This document shows positions 20,104-29,946 of a DNA stretch of 64,000 bases, in pieces (position 1 is the stretch's first letter; the number at the start of each line of letters is the position of its first letter). The position numbers were made by a program, and so were the translations under genes. This DNA is from Phycisphaerae bacterium (GTDB lineage: Bacteria; Planctomycetota; Phycisphaerae; Sedimentisphaerales; Anaerobacaceae), in contig JAUWBI010000001.1 of NCBI GenBank assembly GCA_030601745.1, positions 39,443 to 103,442 on the forward strand. Direction: 5' to 3'. Under the pieces are notes generated by a model. The model saw nothing but the letters and a program-made list of their open reading frames with translations. It ran no database searches and had not been told where the DNA came from.

Positions 20104-20859
20104 TCACCACTGACCAGCGGGCCAATGTTCTTTTTCCAAAATGGGTAATATTACGCTTAAGAACCTTTCACTTGCTGTAATCGCATCTTCTTTGCTCGGG
20201 TAAATCGCCTGACCGAACCTGGTATTAAAGAACTTCCACTCAACCTTGGAAAAATACGAATATTTGCCGAAAATGTTCTTATTTAGAGCTATTCGAGCAT
20301 CTTCTCTGCTGTTGGCATATTTTTCGTTGACGTTAAAAAGGTACAGAATCGGGAATTTTGCACCGCTCTGCCAGTGATTGGAATTTGTGCCGGCAAAGAT
20401 AAGGTATCTTCCCGGAATCTTCTTCTCGACACCGGCTTTATTTATTTTGAATGTCACGCTATCGGATGCCAATCTTTGATAGCCGCTGCCCATATAGCAT
20501 TCTTCCGGCACGTGCGGCACCCGGTCGGGAAGCTCGTAATAAGTAATAAACAGCGAGCATTTACGAACGGCACTGTCAGCTGCTGCATCCGTATCTTCGA
20601 GAATCCATTGGATATAATCTTCGGTGCCCAAACTCTCAACAACCTCCTCGTTTTTGATTTTTTCTTTTGATAATACCTTGTAAGGAGCCAATCCTTTTTC
20701 ATCCAGAAGGTCTAAAGTCTTTTTCAACGGCAAGGGTTCCTTCTTTAATTTTATGCCTAAACTTTTTGTCATAATCGGCATGCCAATCCCAGCCGTTGCG
20801 AGCAGCACCGCACATATCAAAAAAGCCGGCTGCATATAGGTCTTTATCGTATCTCGCAT
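20104..20859 (-). CDS. EpsI-like exosortase-associated protein (DUF3485 type)
   Basis: MRDTIKTYMQPAFLICAVLLATAGIGM, RVPHVPEECYMGSGYQ; directly downstream of the exosortase gene. Confidence 0.8.
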   Translation of the reverse strand: MRDTIKTYMQPAFLICAVLLATAGIGMPIMTKSLGIKLKKEPLPLKKTLDLLDEKGLAPYKVLSKEKIKNEEVVESLGTEDYIQWILEDTDAAADSAVRKCSLFITYYELPDRVPHVPEECYMGSGYQRLASDSVTFKINKAGVEKKIPGRYLIFAGTNSNHWQSGAKFPILYLFNVNEKYANSREDARIALNKNIFGKYSYFSKVEWKFFNTRFGQAIYPSKEDAITASERFLSVILPILEKEHWPAGQW

Positions 20860-20876
20860 CTCGTATCTCACTTCAT

Positions 20877-20898
20877 CCCGCTCCTCGGAGGGGCGGGG
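20877..20898. repeat. GC-rich palindrome family 1 copy (intergenic)
   Basis: cccgctcctcggaggggcgggg. Confidence 0.7.
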
Positions 20899-20899
20899 T

Positions 20900-21940
20900 T
20901 CACACCTCACGCCTGCGAACCACAATATCTTCGGCAACTGCCTCGGTTTCTTCAATAAACAGACTCGACATAAACCACGCAAGAAAACCATATAAGCCAA
21001 ACGCTAACGGCAGCATCCCTACGCCAAGAATATCGTGATAAATACCCTGAGTGTACCTGGGATGTATCAGCACATAAATAAAGCCGGTAACCGATACACG
21101 AACGATATTGCAAAATATCGCTATCGGTATGGTGCTGGCCAACAAGACAATGCGCTGCCATATAGGTCTGTAGTGCAGATACGCCATAGCGACGCCCAGA
21201 GCCAGAAAGGCCATCAGCAGCCGCATCCCGCTGCAGGCCTCGGCCACATTAAGCGCAGGCTCCATCCGCTGGCCCTTGTAAACCACGTCTATCACCACAC
21301 CGCTGACTGTAGCTTCCATCTGGCTAACCAAATTCAACAAGGCAGTTGCCACCCTGGCCGCCATCTGCCGCATCGGCATAGTCAGCTTAACATAATATCT
21401 CGCCGGCACCCGCACCGCAAACACCAAGAACGCAACAGGCAGCCATATATATTTAACCAGGCGCCACCCGCCCAAAAACAATACAACCGCACCAAGTGTC
21501 GCTATCATACCAATTGGCCGCAAGTACCAGTATCGGAAGTGAACTATATTAAGAGGATAAAACACAATCCCGCAAATCAGAAAAAACAAACCCCAATAAC
21601 TCGGCTTAATTTGAAGATTCAAAATTTCCTTCTTATGCTGGTTAATAAAATATAAACTGAAAAGCGGGATTAGAAAACCGTGCGACCAGCTCCTGTCGTT
21701 GAGCCATATATGAACAAGTTCGCCAATTTCTTTGTGAAAAAGATAGACAAACAATCCCCCAATTATCAATATTTTGACGTAATTATGCACCCCGAGTTCG
21801 CGCCAGTTTGTCCGGGGGGGGGCTGCAAAATGGAAACTCTGAGCTGCCCTTGACGATTGATTATTTTCAACTGATGATTGTTTATTTCCTGATTTCAATA
21901 ATCTTTTGTCAATAATCGATTCTTTATCCGCCATAACCAA
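20900..21940 (-). CDS. Exosortase/archaeosortase family transpeptidase
   Basis: Multi-TM protein with EACSGMR (Cys), FCNIVRV (Arg) and YHDILG (His) motifs. Confidence 0.93.
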   Translation of the reverse strand: MVMADKESIIDKRLLKSGNKQSSVENNQSSRAAQSFHFAAPPRTNWRELGVHNYVKILIIGGLFVYLFHKEIGELVHIWLNDRSWSHGFLIPLFSLYFINQHKKEILNLQIKPSYWGLFFLICGIVFYPLNIVHFRYWYLRPIGMIATLGAVVLFLGGWRLVKYIWLPVAFLVFAVRVPARYYVKLTMPMRQMAARVATALLNLVSQMEATVSGVVIDVVYKGQRMEPALNVAEACSGMRLLMAFLALGVAMAYLHYRPIWQRIVLLASTIPIAIFCNIVRVSVTGFIYVLIHPRYTQGIYHDILGVGMLPLAFGLYGFLAWFMSSLFIEETEAVAEDIVVRRREV

Positions 21941-21981
21941 TTAGTTTTGAGTGTTTAGTCAAAACTCAAAATTCAAGACTA

Positions 21982-23730
21982 TTAAAACCAGCTGGGTATA
22001 GGCCTGCGGGTATAGTAATCTCTATCTGCAAAATTACGGTCATAAACAAAACCGAATCCGTAAGTTGCCCTGAACGCATTTCTCAAAACCGCGCGCCACC
22101 TGGAGGTTGGATGTGTGCCGACATTGATCAAATCGTTCGGCTTAATAAAGAAATCCGGCTGTTCGCCTCGTGCGATTTTATCCAAATCCACCATCACGAT
22201 TTCTTCTTTTTTCTTTCCGATTCTCCTTACCACCTCACAGCGTTTTGGCCACGCCAGAGGTCCCAGGCCGCCCGCCGCGGCTATAGCCATCTTCAAGGTC
22301 ATCGGCCGGCCTGTAACAGGAATGTATCCTTGAGCGTTGACATTACCCATAATACAGAATTCACCGATAATATCAACAGGCACCTGAATACTATCACCGG
22401 GCCTTATCACAATATTGTACCGAGGGTCACCTGCGGACAGTCTATCGGCAGGAATCTTTATAACTCGCGTCTGCACTCCTCCGGCTCCTATCTGGTCCCA
22501 GTCGAAATCCGCCGGAACTTTTTCTCTGAGCGGCTCGGTTACTTTCTCCGGCTCGACCTTAATCACCGGCTCCGCTGGCTCCGGCCGACCGACCTGCACC
22601 GGAACCCATTGGCCGTCCCGAAAAATCCACTCGATACGGCCTCTCTTCTCCTCATCTGTTGGCTCACCTGTATCCGTTGGCTTATCTATCGTTTTTTGCC
22701 CAGCCAGCTTGATGGATGATTCCAGTACATCCAGCACGTCTTTGATGTCCCTCCGGCCTTGCCCGCCCAGCCCCTCCGAGGGGCGGGGCCCGCCATCGGC
22801 TGACGGTTCAAAACCTATCGGCAAAGCCACTTCGGCAAGTTCCTTATCCGTTATCATCTCTGCCGAAGCTATGACCAATCTATTCTCCGACCGCTGCCCT
22901 TTCGCCCGTGGTGCAATTATCTCCAGCATTTCCTGTTCAGGCTTAATCTGTTCCTTCGGCTCCTCCAGCTCAGGAAACTCCGGTTTAGTAATTTCCGGCT
23001 CAATCGGTTCAGCTACGGCTTCCTTGCCCGTAATAGAACGCGAAACATAAACGTAGCTTATGTTAAATTGGCTTATCCCCCCCGCTGTCGCAAGCGCATC
23101 GAGCAATCTGAAATCATACCGCGGAATCGCGTATCTGCTTGGAGCCGGCACACCATTACCCGATATTGAAAACGTGCGTTGTTGTGAGCTCATCAAGGTC
23201 ACGGTAACCAACGCCTCTCTTAGTATGCTCGGCTCAAGGATTTGCCTTATCTCCTCCTCAAGTTGCGATTCAGTCAGCCCCCCCGCATCAACTGCCCCAA
23301 CCTCCGGTATGGATATCCTGCCGGTCTCGGTAACAACATAATCTTTTTCAAACATAGCCCCCTCTGCAAGCAGTTCAAAAATGGATATCCTGACAATATC
23401 GCCGGAACTAAACACATAATCGGTCTCGAATGCCATGACATCTATCGGCCTGGGGTCTTCCGCTCGTTCCCAGGCCGACGGTGCCTCCTCTGCCACACCC
23501 AGCGAATCCAATATCACATTGACCGCCGGTACAGGACGGAACCTGCCTATTTGCGCCGGGTCAAAAAACTTATTGCCGCAACCAGAGTAAATACTTAGAA
23601 CAGATAAAACAGATACAATCGCTACGGCCCGTGTCGTTTTCACCCCGTTAGAAATCTCGTCTAAGCGTGAAGCGTATCTCGAATTTTGTATCGTATCACC
23701 TCTCGTTATAGAATTTCTAACGGGGGTCAT
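21982..23730 (-). CDS. Polysaccharide biosynthesis/export lipoprotein (Wza-like, SLBB domains); start uncertain, GTG at 23643 possible
   Basis: YVFSSGDIVRISIFELL, TGRISIPEVGAVDAGGLTESQLEEEI, YNIVIRPGDSIQVPVD, VNAQGYIPVTGRPMTLKMAIAAAGG. Confidence 0.9.
   Translation of the reverse strand: MTPVRNSITRGDTIQNSRYASRLDEISNGVKTTRAVAIVSVLSVLSIYSGCGNKFFDPAQIGRFRPVPAVNVILDSLGVAEEAPSAWERAEDPRPIDVMAFETDYVFSSGDIVRISIFELLAEGAMFEKDYVVTETGRISIPEVGAVDAGGLTESQLEEEIRQILEPSILREALVTVTLMSSQQRTFSISGNGVPAPSRYAIPRYDFRLLDALATAGGISQFNISYVYVSRSITGKEAVAEPIEPEITKPEFPELEEPKEQIKPEQEMLEIIAPRAKGQRSENRLVIASAEMITDKELAEVALPIGFEPSADGGPRPSEGLGGQGRRDIKDVLDVLESSIKLAGQKTIDKPTDTGEPTDEEKRGRIEWIFRDGQWVPVQVGRPEPAEPVIKVEPEKVTEPLREKVPADFDWDQIGAGGVQTRVIKIPADRLSAGDPRYNIVIRPGDSIQVPVDIIGEFCIMGNVNAQGYIPVTGRPMTLKMAIAAAGGLGPLAWPKRCEVVRRIGKKKEEIVMVDLDKIARGEQPDFFIKPNDLINVGTHPTSRWRAVLRNAFRATYGFGFVYDRNFADRDYYTRRPIPSWF
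22762..22793. repeat. GC-rich palindrome family 1 copy inside the SLBB export gene
   Basis: cccgcccagcccctccgaggggcggggcccgc encodes GGPRPSEGLGGQG. Confidence 0.75.
23643..23725. repeat. Inverted repeat CCCCGTTAGAAAT...ATTTCTAACGGGG
   Basis: 13-bp perfect arms at 23643-23655 and 23713-23725. Confidence 0.75.
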
Positions 23731-24255
23731 ATCGCTAAAATTCCAACTTGTGCTTCACAGAGTAGCAAAAGACACCACGTTTTTCCCCTGCGTTCTCTGC
23801 GGTTAATCTTTTTTCTCTCTATCCGATGACATTATCGGTTTAACACCCTGTTCGCTTAAGCTTTTTAAGGGTTCCCATTTTGCGATTTTCCGCATCTGTC
23901 TTCTGTCCTCTGTAAATCAACAATGTAGCTATACGCTTAAAATGGGGGATTTGTTCACTATCGGCCTTTGTTCTCCTTGGGAGTCCATACGGACAGGCCC
24001 TATAATCATCACAATACCAGAACAGGTAAAGCTGGTGAGAGAAGTCCCGTTTTTACGGGGTAAAAAAGACCATCCCGTTTGATATGAGCAGTAGAAAAAA
24101 AATTACAAATAAAAACCGTGAATCATAATTCTCAATACGAGATATGCAATTTAAATGCCGAACCGCCCCCCTTCAAACACCCTCTCAACGCTCGCAGCCA
24201 CGTAATATCCGCATCGTTCTTCTTTAACTGGCAAGAGGACCCGACCTTCTGTCAC

Positions 24256-25122
24256 CTACTCAACGGCCCTTAACAGGTAATAATCTATTTTAACCAGCCG
24301 TTCCTGCAAAACACCGTCGGCATCAGTTGCAAATATCTCTATCTTCGCAGGAACTAAAATGCCCCCCTTTTCAACCTCTTTATAGTCATAGCCGCGAACC
24401 GCTAAAAACTTTTCCTCACCAGCACCAACAAACCAGAGCATATCAATGCGAGCGGTGCCGGTGTTCTGACAGAAAACGACCTTAGGCCAATATGGAATAT
24501 CAGCAAGGATAAGGTCATCAGCAAGAATCTTCTCTCGTCCAGCCCCTCGGAGGGGCGGGGCTCGTTCAATTGGATAATACCATTGTCCTTCTATTTTGAC
24601 CGGCTTTGTCCCTTTGGTAAACGCAAACGACTTATCTAAAAAACGCACCGGTGCCGTCGTTATATCGAGTATGGCTTCTGCAAAGTAGTAATTAACTGCC
24701 ATAATTGGCAAGGCACCAACTTGCTCAGCACCCTCCAATACAGTAAATATCCCGCCCGACAATTGCCAAACAAACTTACCTTGCGGCTCCAGAGCCGAAA
24801 TCCGAACCGAATTCGACGGCGGATAAATCTCGTGATGCTGCTCGGTCAGGTAAAAGCTGCCGTCCGGCTTATAAAGAGTAACCACGCAATCAAGCTCCAG
24901 CTTTTTCTTATTTCTCCAGGCTTCGAGACCCGCCCCTCGGAGGGGCTGGTCGAGTCCCCCGGTCGCTTCAATCGCCCGAGACGCATATTCAGGCATAACA
25001 AAATTGGGGTCGAGCAACACCTCGTAAACCGACGTCTCTTCCTTCTGTCCCTGCTCACACCCTGCGACAACGAAAGCCGCTATAAGAACCAGCCAAATTA
25101 TTTTTGAGAATCGATTAGTCAT
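24256..25122 (-). CDS. Hypothetical lipoprotein
   Basis: MTNRFSKIIWLVLIAAFVVAGCEQ lipobox; no family recognised. Confidence 0.75.
   Translation of the reverse strand: MTNRFSKIIWLVLIAAFVVAGCEQGQKEETSVYEVLLDPNFVMPEYASRAIEATGGLDQPLRGAGLEAWRNKKKLELDCVVTLYKPDGSFYLTEQHHEIYPPSNSVRISALEPQGKFVWQLSGGIFTVLEGAEQVGALPIMAVNYYFAEAILDITTAPVRFLDKSFAFTKGTKPVKIEGQWYYPIERAPPLRGAGREKILADDLILADIPYWPKVVFCQNTGTARIDMLWFVGAGEEKFLAVRGYDYKEVEKGGILVPAKIEIFATDADGVLQERLVKIDYYLLRAVE
24541..24561. repeat. GC-rich palindrome family 1 copy in lipoprotein CDS
   Basis: agcccctcggaggggcggggc encodes RAPPLRGAGRE. Confidence 0.75.
24928..24950. repeat. GC-rich palindrome family 1 copy in lipoprotein CDS
   Basis: acccgcccctcggaggggctggt encodes DQPLRGAGLE. 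Confidence 0.75.
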
Positions 25123-25147
25123 TTTATTCCCCTGCATATCAATAAAC

Positions 25148-28100
25148 TCAATCACATTTCAATTTTGCAAGCTGCTCCATCAAAGCATACCTCTGGGTCG
25201 CATCGCTCTTAGCAAGTTTGAGCAGTTCCACCGCCACCTCCGGCTTTGATTGCTTTAGCGTGCGATAACGATTCTCGCCGTAAGCATACTCTTCGAAATC
25301 AAGCGTAGGAGCCTTCGAATCAAGCTGCAGCGGGTTCTTGCCCTTTTCTTTAAGTTGCGGATTGAATCTGTACAAAGGCCAGTGACCGCTGTTGACCGCC
25401 TGTTTCTGATGCTCGTAACCGTTGACCAGGTTGTAGCCGTGAGCGATACAGTGCGAATAAGCAATTATAAGGGAAGGCCCCGGATATGCCTCAGCCTCGA
25501 CAAATGCCTTTACCGTCTGATTGGCATTTGCACCCACAGCCACCTTGGCAACGTAAATATTCCCATAAGTCATCGCCAGAAGTCCGAGGTCTTTTTTAGG
25601 AGTTGGTTTTCCCCCTGCCGCAAACTTGGCCACTGCCGCCCTCGGTGTAGACTTCGACATCTGCCCGCCCGTGTTTGAATAGACCTCCGTATCCAAAACG
25701 AGCAGGTTGATGTCGACTTCACTTGCCAGGACGTGGTCCAGGCCTCCGTATCCAATATCGTAAGCCCATCCGTCACCACCAAGGCCCCAAACTGATTTGC
25801 GTACAAGATAGTCCGCAACACTCAACAACTGTTTGCAATCTTCGCAGCCGCTTTTGCTGCACTGCTCTTTGAGTTTATCCACCCGACCCCGCTGCTGTTC
25901 AATAGCAGCTTGCATTGGGTCATCGGCCAACGTAGCCGCTCGGATTTCCTCCGCCAGTTTGGCATCAACGCAGCCTGCTTCCGCCACCTTAACCAGCAGG
26001 GTCAGAGCACGCTCTTTGAATTTATCAACCGTCAGCCGCATACCCATCGCAAACTCAGCGGTGTCCTCGAACAGACTATTACTCCATGTCGGCCCCCTGC
26101 CGTCCGACCTCTTTGTGTAGGGTGTTGTCGGCAGATTGCCCCCGTAAATCGACGAGCAGCCCGTTGCGTTGCCAATCATAGCCCTGTCCCCAAACAGCTG
26201 CGTCAGCAGCTTCACATAAGGCGTTTCCCCACAGCCGGCACAGGCACCGGAATATTCAAACAGGGGCTGAATTAACTGACTGCCCTTTACGGTATCTGCG
26301 CGGAAAAGTTTCGGGTCTGTATTTGGAATCGACAGGAAATGTTTGTAATTTTCGCGTTCCTGCATACGAATCGGCTCCTGCGGCACCATATTGATTGCCT
26401 TTAGGCCTGTCGGCTTTTTGTTCTCATCCTTTTCCTCCGCCGGGCAACTGATAACACAAGCCCCGCAGCCGGTGCAATCCTCTGGAGCCACCTGAACGGT
26501 AAATTTCATACCGGCAAAATCCTTGCCTTTTGCATCGGCGCTTTTGAATGTCGCCGGAGCATCTTTGAGATACTTTTCATCGTACGCCTTTATTCTTATA
26601 GCGGCGTGGGGACAAAGCAAAGAGCACCTGCCGCATTGGATACAGATATCAGGCTCCCACGCCGGTATATCTACGGCAATGTTGCGTTTTTCATATTGCG
26701 TCGTGCCGGTTGGAAACTTACCATCAGCCGGCATCTTGCTCACGGGCAGCTTGTCTCCGCGAAGCGCTATAAGTTCTGCGGTAACCTCTTTGACAAAATC
26801 AGGAGCATCTTCCGGGACCGGCGGCCGCATCTTTATCTTACTGGTTACCTTGTCAGGAACTTCAACTTCATAAATTCTCTCAAGGGCGCCATCGACAGCC
26901 GCATTGTTCATCTCGACAATTTTTTCACCCTTCTTGCCGTAAGTCTTTCTGACTGCATCTTTGATAGCATTGACAGCCGTATCGAGCGGAATGATGTTGC
27001 TGATTTTGAAAAAGGCGGTTTGCATAATTACATTGATTCTTGGCCCCAGACCGATTTCCTGAGCAAGCCCAATCGCATCAATGATGTAGAACTTCAGCTT
27101 CTTGTCGATTATCTGTTTCTGCACCTCCTGCGGCAAAGTGTCCCACACCTCGTCTTTGCTGTGGCTGGTTGTCAACAAAAACGTTGCGCCCTCACGTGCC
27201 GCCGAGAGCATATCATACTTTTCCAGGAAACTTGGATTATGACACGCAACAAAGGCAGCCCTATTCACAAGGTAAGGCCTTCGAATAAGCTGTTCTCCAA
27301 ATCGCAGATGTGATGTGGTGACAGCACCGGCTTTTCTCGAATCATAAACAAAGTAGCCCTGCGCGTAATTATCGGTTAACTCACCGATAATTTTTATGGA
27401 GTTTTTATTTGCACCTACCGTCCCGTCCGCTCCGAGACCGTAAAACATTCCGGAGAAAACTCCCTCGCTGGAAATATCAAAAGATTCATCAACGAGAAGA
27501 CTGGTATTCGTTACATCGTCTATTATGCCGACCGTAAAACCATTTTTGGGCTTTGCGGCATCAAGATTATCAAAAACGGCCTTTACCATAGCCGGCGTGA
27601 ATTCCTTTGAGCCTAAGCCATACCGTCCTCCGACAATTACAGGATATTTTTCAAAAGGTGTTTGCTTTTCCGCCATCGCTTCGCCGATAGCAGTGCGAAC
27701 ATCCATGTACAATGGCTCGCCGAGCGAACCGGGTTCTTTTGTTCTGTCTAATACCGCGATTTTCTTTACGCTTTTTGGTAAGCAATCAACAAAGTCCTTG
27801 CCACTAAATGGCCTGAACAATCGCACCTTTACCACGCCGACCTTTTCGCCCTTAGATGCCAGGAACTCAGCCGTCTCGTGGGTGGTATCGGCCCCCGTAC
27901 CCATAATAACAATAACCTTCTCTGCATCTGTCGGCCCGACATAATCAAACAAATGATAACTTCGTCCAACCAGCTTCGCAAATTTGTCCATCGTCTCCTG
28001 AACAATCTGAGGCGCAGCTAAATAGTATTTGTTCACGGTTTCTCTGCCTTGAAAGTAAACATCAGGATTCTGCGCCGTGCCGGAAATCATAGGCCTGTCC

Positions 28101-28729
28101 GGAGACAGCGCTCTGGCTTTATGCTGAGCAACTTCTGTTTCATCAATCATCGCTCGCATATCATCGAACGATAACTGCTCGACCTTTTGAACCTCATGGC
28201 TGGACCTGAAACCGTCGAAGAAATGTATAAAGGGCACACGCGAGGTCAGGGTCGCTGCCTGAGCGATGAGTGCAAAATCCATAACCTCCTGAATGTTACA
28301 CGAACAAATCATACCAAAGCCGGTCTGGCGACAGGCCATGACGTCCGAATGGTCGCCGAAGATTGAAAGTGCCTGACAGGCCAATGACCTCGCCGAGACG
28401 TGAAAGACGGTCGGCAGCAGTTCACCCGCAATCTTATACATATTGGGAATCATCAGCAAAAGCCCCTGCGAGGCCGTAAAAGTCGTCGTCAAAGCGCCGG
28501 TCGCCAACGCACCATGCACAGCTCCGGACGCTCCACCTTCCGACTGCATCTCCGTAACTGAAGGAATAGTCCCCCAGATATTGGGCTCACCCCTGGCTGT
28601 CTTTGCATCGGCAATTTCTCCCATAGCCGAGCTCGGAGTAATCGGATATATAGCAATCACTTCGTTCGTAGCGTGGGCCACATACGCCGTCGCCGCATTG
28701 CCGTCAATTGTAACCATTTTGCGATTCAT
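25148..28729 (-). CDS. nifJ: Pyruvate:ferredoxin (flavodoxin) oxidoreductase
   Basis: MVTIDGNAATAYVAHATNEVIAIYPITPSSAMGE; two ferredoxin motifs CIQCGRCSLLCPHAAIR and CTGCGACVISCP; ACAGCGETPY. Confidence 0.96.
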   Translation of the reverse strand: MNRKMVTIDGNAATAYVAHATNEVIAIYPITPSSAMGEIADAKTARGEPNIWGTIPSVTEMQSEGGASGAVHGALATGALTTTFTASQGLLLMIPNMYKIAGELLPTVFHVSARSLACQALSIFGDHSDVMACRQTGFGMICSCNIQEVMDFALIAQAATLTSRVPFIHFFDGFRSSHEVQKVEQLSFDDMRAMIDETEVAQHKARALSPDRPMISGTAQNPDVYFQGRETVNKYYLAAPQIVQETMDKFAKLVGRSYHLFDYVGPTDAEKVIVIMGTGADTTHETAEFLASKGEKVGVVKVRLFRPFSGKDFVDCLPKSVKKIAVLDRTKEPGSLGEPLYMDVRTAIGEAMAEKQTPFEKYPVIVGGRYGLGSKEFTPAMVKAVFDNLDAAKPKNGFTVGIIDDVTNTSLLVDESFDISSEGVFSGMFYGLGADGTVGANKNSIKIIGELTDNYAQGYFVYDSRKAGAVTTSHLRFGEQLIRRPYLVNRAAFVACHNPSFLEKYDMLSAAREGATFLLTTSHSKDEVWDTLPQEVQKQIIDKKLKFYIIDAIGLAQEIGLGPRINVIMQTAFFKISNIIPLDTAVNAIKDAVRKTYGKKGEKIVEMNNAAVDGALERIYEVEVPDKVTSKIKMRPPVPEDAPDFVKEVTAELIALRGDKLPVSKMPADGKFPTGTTQYEKRNIAVDIPAWEPDICIQCGRCSLLCPHAAIRIKAYDEKYLKDAPATFKSADAKGKDFAGMKFTVQVAPEDCTGCGACVISCPAEEKDENKKPTGLKAINMVPQEPIRMQERENYKHFLSIPNTDPKLFRADTVKGSQLIQPLFEYSGACAGCGETPYVKLLTQLFGDRAMIGNATGCSSIYGGNLPTTPYTKRSDGRGPTWSNSLFEDTAEFAMGMRLTVDKFKERALTLLVKVAEAGCVDAKLAEEIRAATLADDPMQAAIEQQRGRVDKLKEQCSKSGCEDCKQLLSVADYLVRKSVWGLGGDGWAYDIGYGGLDHVLASEVDINLLVLDTEVYSNTGGQMSKSTPRAAVAKFAAGGKPTPKKDLGLLAMTYGNIYVAKVAVGANANQTVKAFVEAEAYPGPSLIIAYSHCIAHGYNLVNGYEHQKQAVNSGHWPLYRFNPQLKEKGKNPLQLDSKAPTLDFEEYAYGENRYRTLKQSKPEVAVELLKLAKSDATQRYALMEQLAKLKCD

Positions 28730-28980
28730 AGCTTCTCCACCTTCTAAAACAAGAACCGTAAACAACTTAACTACACAGGCCTGCACCGCCACAGCAGGCC
28801 TTGCACGTTACGAAACGCTTTTATACAACTTTTTACTGCATCAGGCAACGTAAATTTTATCAGAATTGAGAATAAGGTTTGCCCGAAAGCTGCAAATACG
28901 AGAATGCCGCCCCCGGCCGTGCTCAAAATGAAATAAAAGGAGGTACTAATCCATAAAGGCAGGTGAAATTATAAAAATAA

Positions 28981-29053
28981 GGAGTATCAAACTGGGGCCA
29001 TCCAAGAACGCCCACACCCAAAGCTCCTTAGAGCAGCACCCAGCTGATACTCC
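28981..29053. other. Intergenic structured element of unknown nature (nested inverted repeats)
   Basis: GGAGTATCA..CTGGG ... CCCAG.TGATACTCC with inner GCTC-CTTA-GAGC hairpin; TCTTTT follows on + and TTATTTTTAT on - strand. Confidence 0.45.
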
Positions 29054-29292
29054 TCTTTTCTGAAGATCATCCTCCTCTTAAAGACTAACATTTTTAGGAA
29101 GATCATCATCCAAAAGTTAAAACACCTAATTTTTGGGCCTTAGGCATTTACATGTATATTGTACATCTGTTACAGCGGGCTTGCTATCAGGATATTCCTG
29201 ATTTTAGCGGTAGAAATACCTGATTTCAATGCCGTCAGAGCAATAAATGCGGCCCCTGTTAAAAATGCGGCACCACTCAATTCAATTAGCGG

Positions 29293-29946
29293 CTATGTTT
29301 CGAGGGATGTGAGCCCTTTTCGGATAGCATATTTTGTAAGCTCGGCCACAGTGTGGATATCCAGCTTATTCATTATCTGCCGACGGTGTGTCTCGACGGT
29401 CTTGCCACTGATGTGCAGTTTCAAAGCAATTTGCTTTGTTGACTTTCCTTCAGCCAGAAGCTGGAGTACCTCTCGTTCCCTGTCCGTTAGGACATCCGAA
29501 CCCGAAAAACCAGTTTTTGATAAGCGGTGCAGGTAGTCATCAACCACAACACCGGATATGGAAGGACTCAGATAGATTTTGCCGGCAACAACAGTGCGGA
29601 TTGCCCGGGCCAATTCCTCAAAGGCGCAGTCCTTCAGGAGATAGCCTGAGGCACCGCTTTTTAGCATCTCCGTCACAAACAGCGAGTCGGAATGCATCGA
29701 TAAAGCGACTATCTTGACATTGCCGAATTCGCGAGTGATCTGGCGAGCCGCCTCCATACCGTTCAAGTCCGGCATACTAACGTCCATAATAACTACATCC
29801 GGTAACAGTTCCCGCACCAGACGTACCGTCGTGCGCCCCTCTTCGGCCTCAGCCACCACTTTCATATCAGACTGCTTGTCAAGCAGCGAGTGCAGACCTT
29901 GCCGGGTAATCTTGTGGTCATCCGCCAATAAGATTCTTATGCTCAT
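29293..29946 (-). CDS. NarL/LuxR-type response regulator
   Basis: ILLADDHKITRQGL, VVIMDVSMPDLNG; HTH LTDREREVLQLLAEGKSTKQIALKLHISGKTVETHR. Confidence 0.95.
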   Translation of the reverse strand: MSIRILLADDHKITRQGLHSLLDKQSDMKVVAEAEEGRTTVRLVRELLPDVVIMDVSMPDLNGMEAARQITREFGNVKIVALSMHSDSLFVTEMLKSGASGYLLKDCAFEELARAIRTVVAGKIYLSPSISGVVVDDYLHRLSKTGFSGSDVLTDREREVLQLLAEGKSTKQIALKLHISGKTVETHRRQIMNKLDIHTVAELTKYAIRKGLTSLET

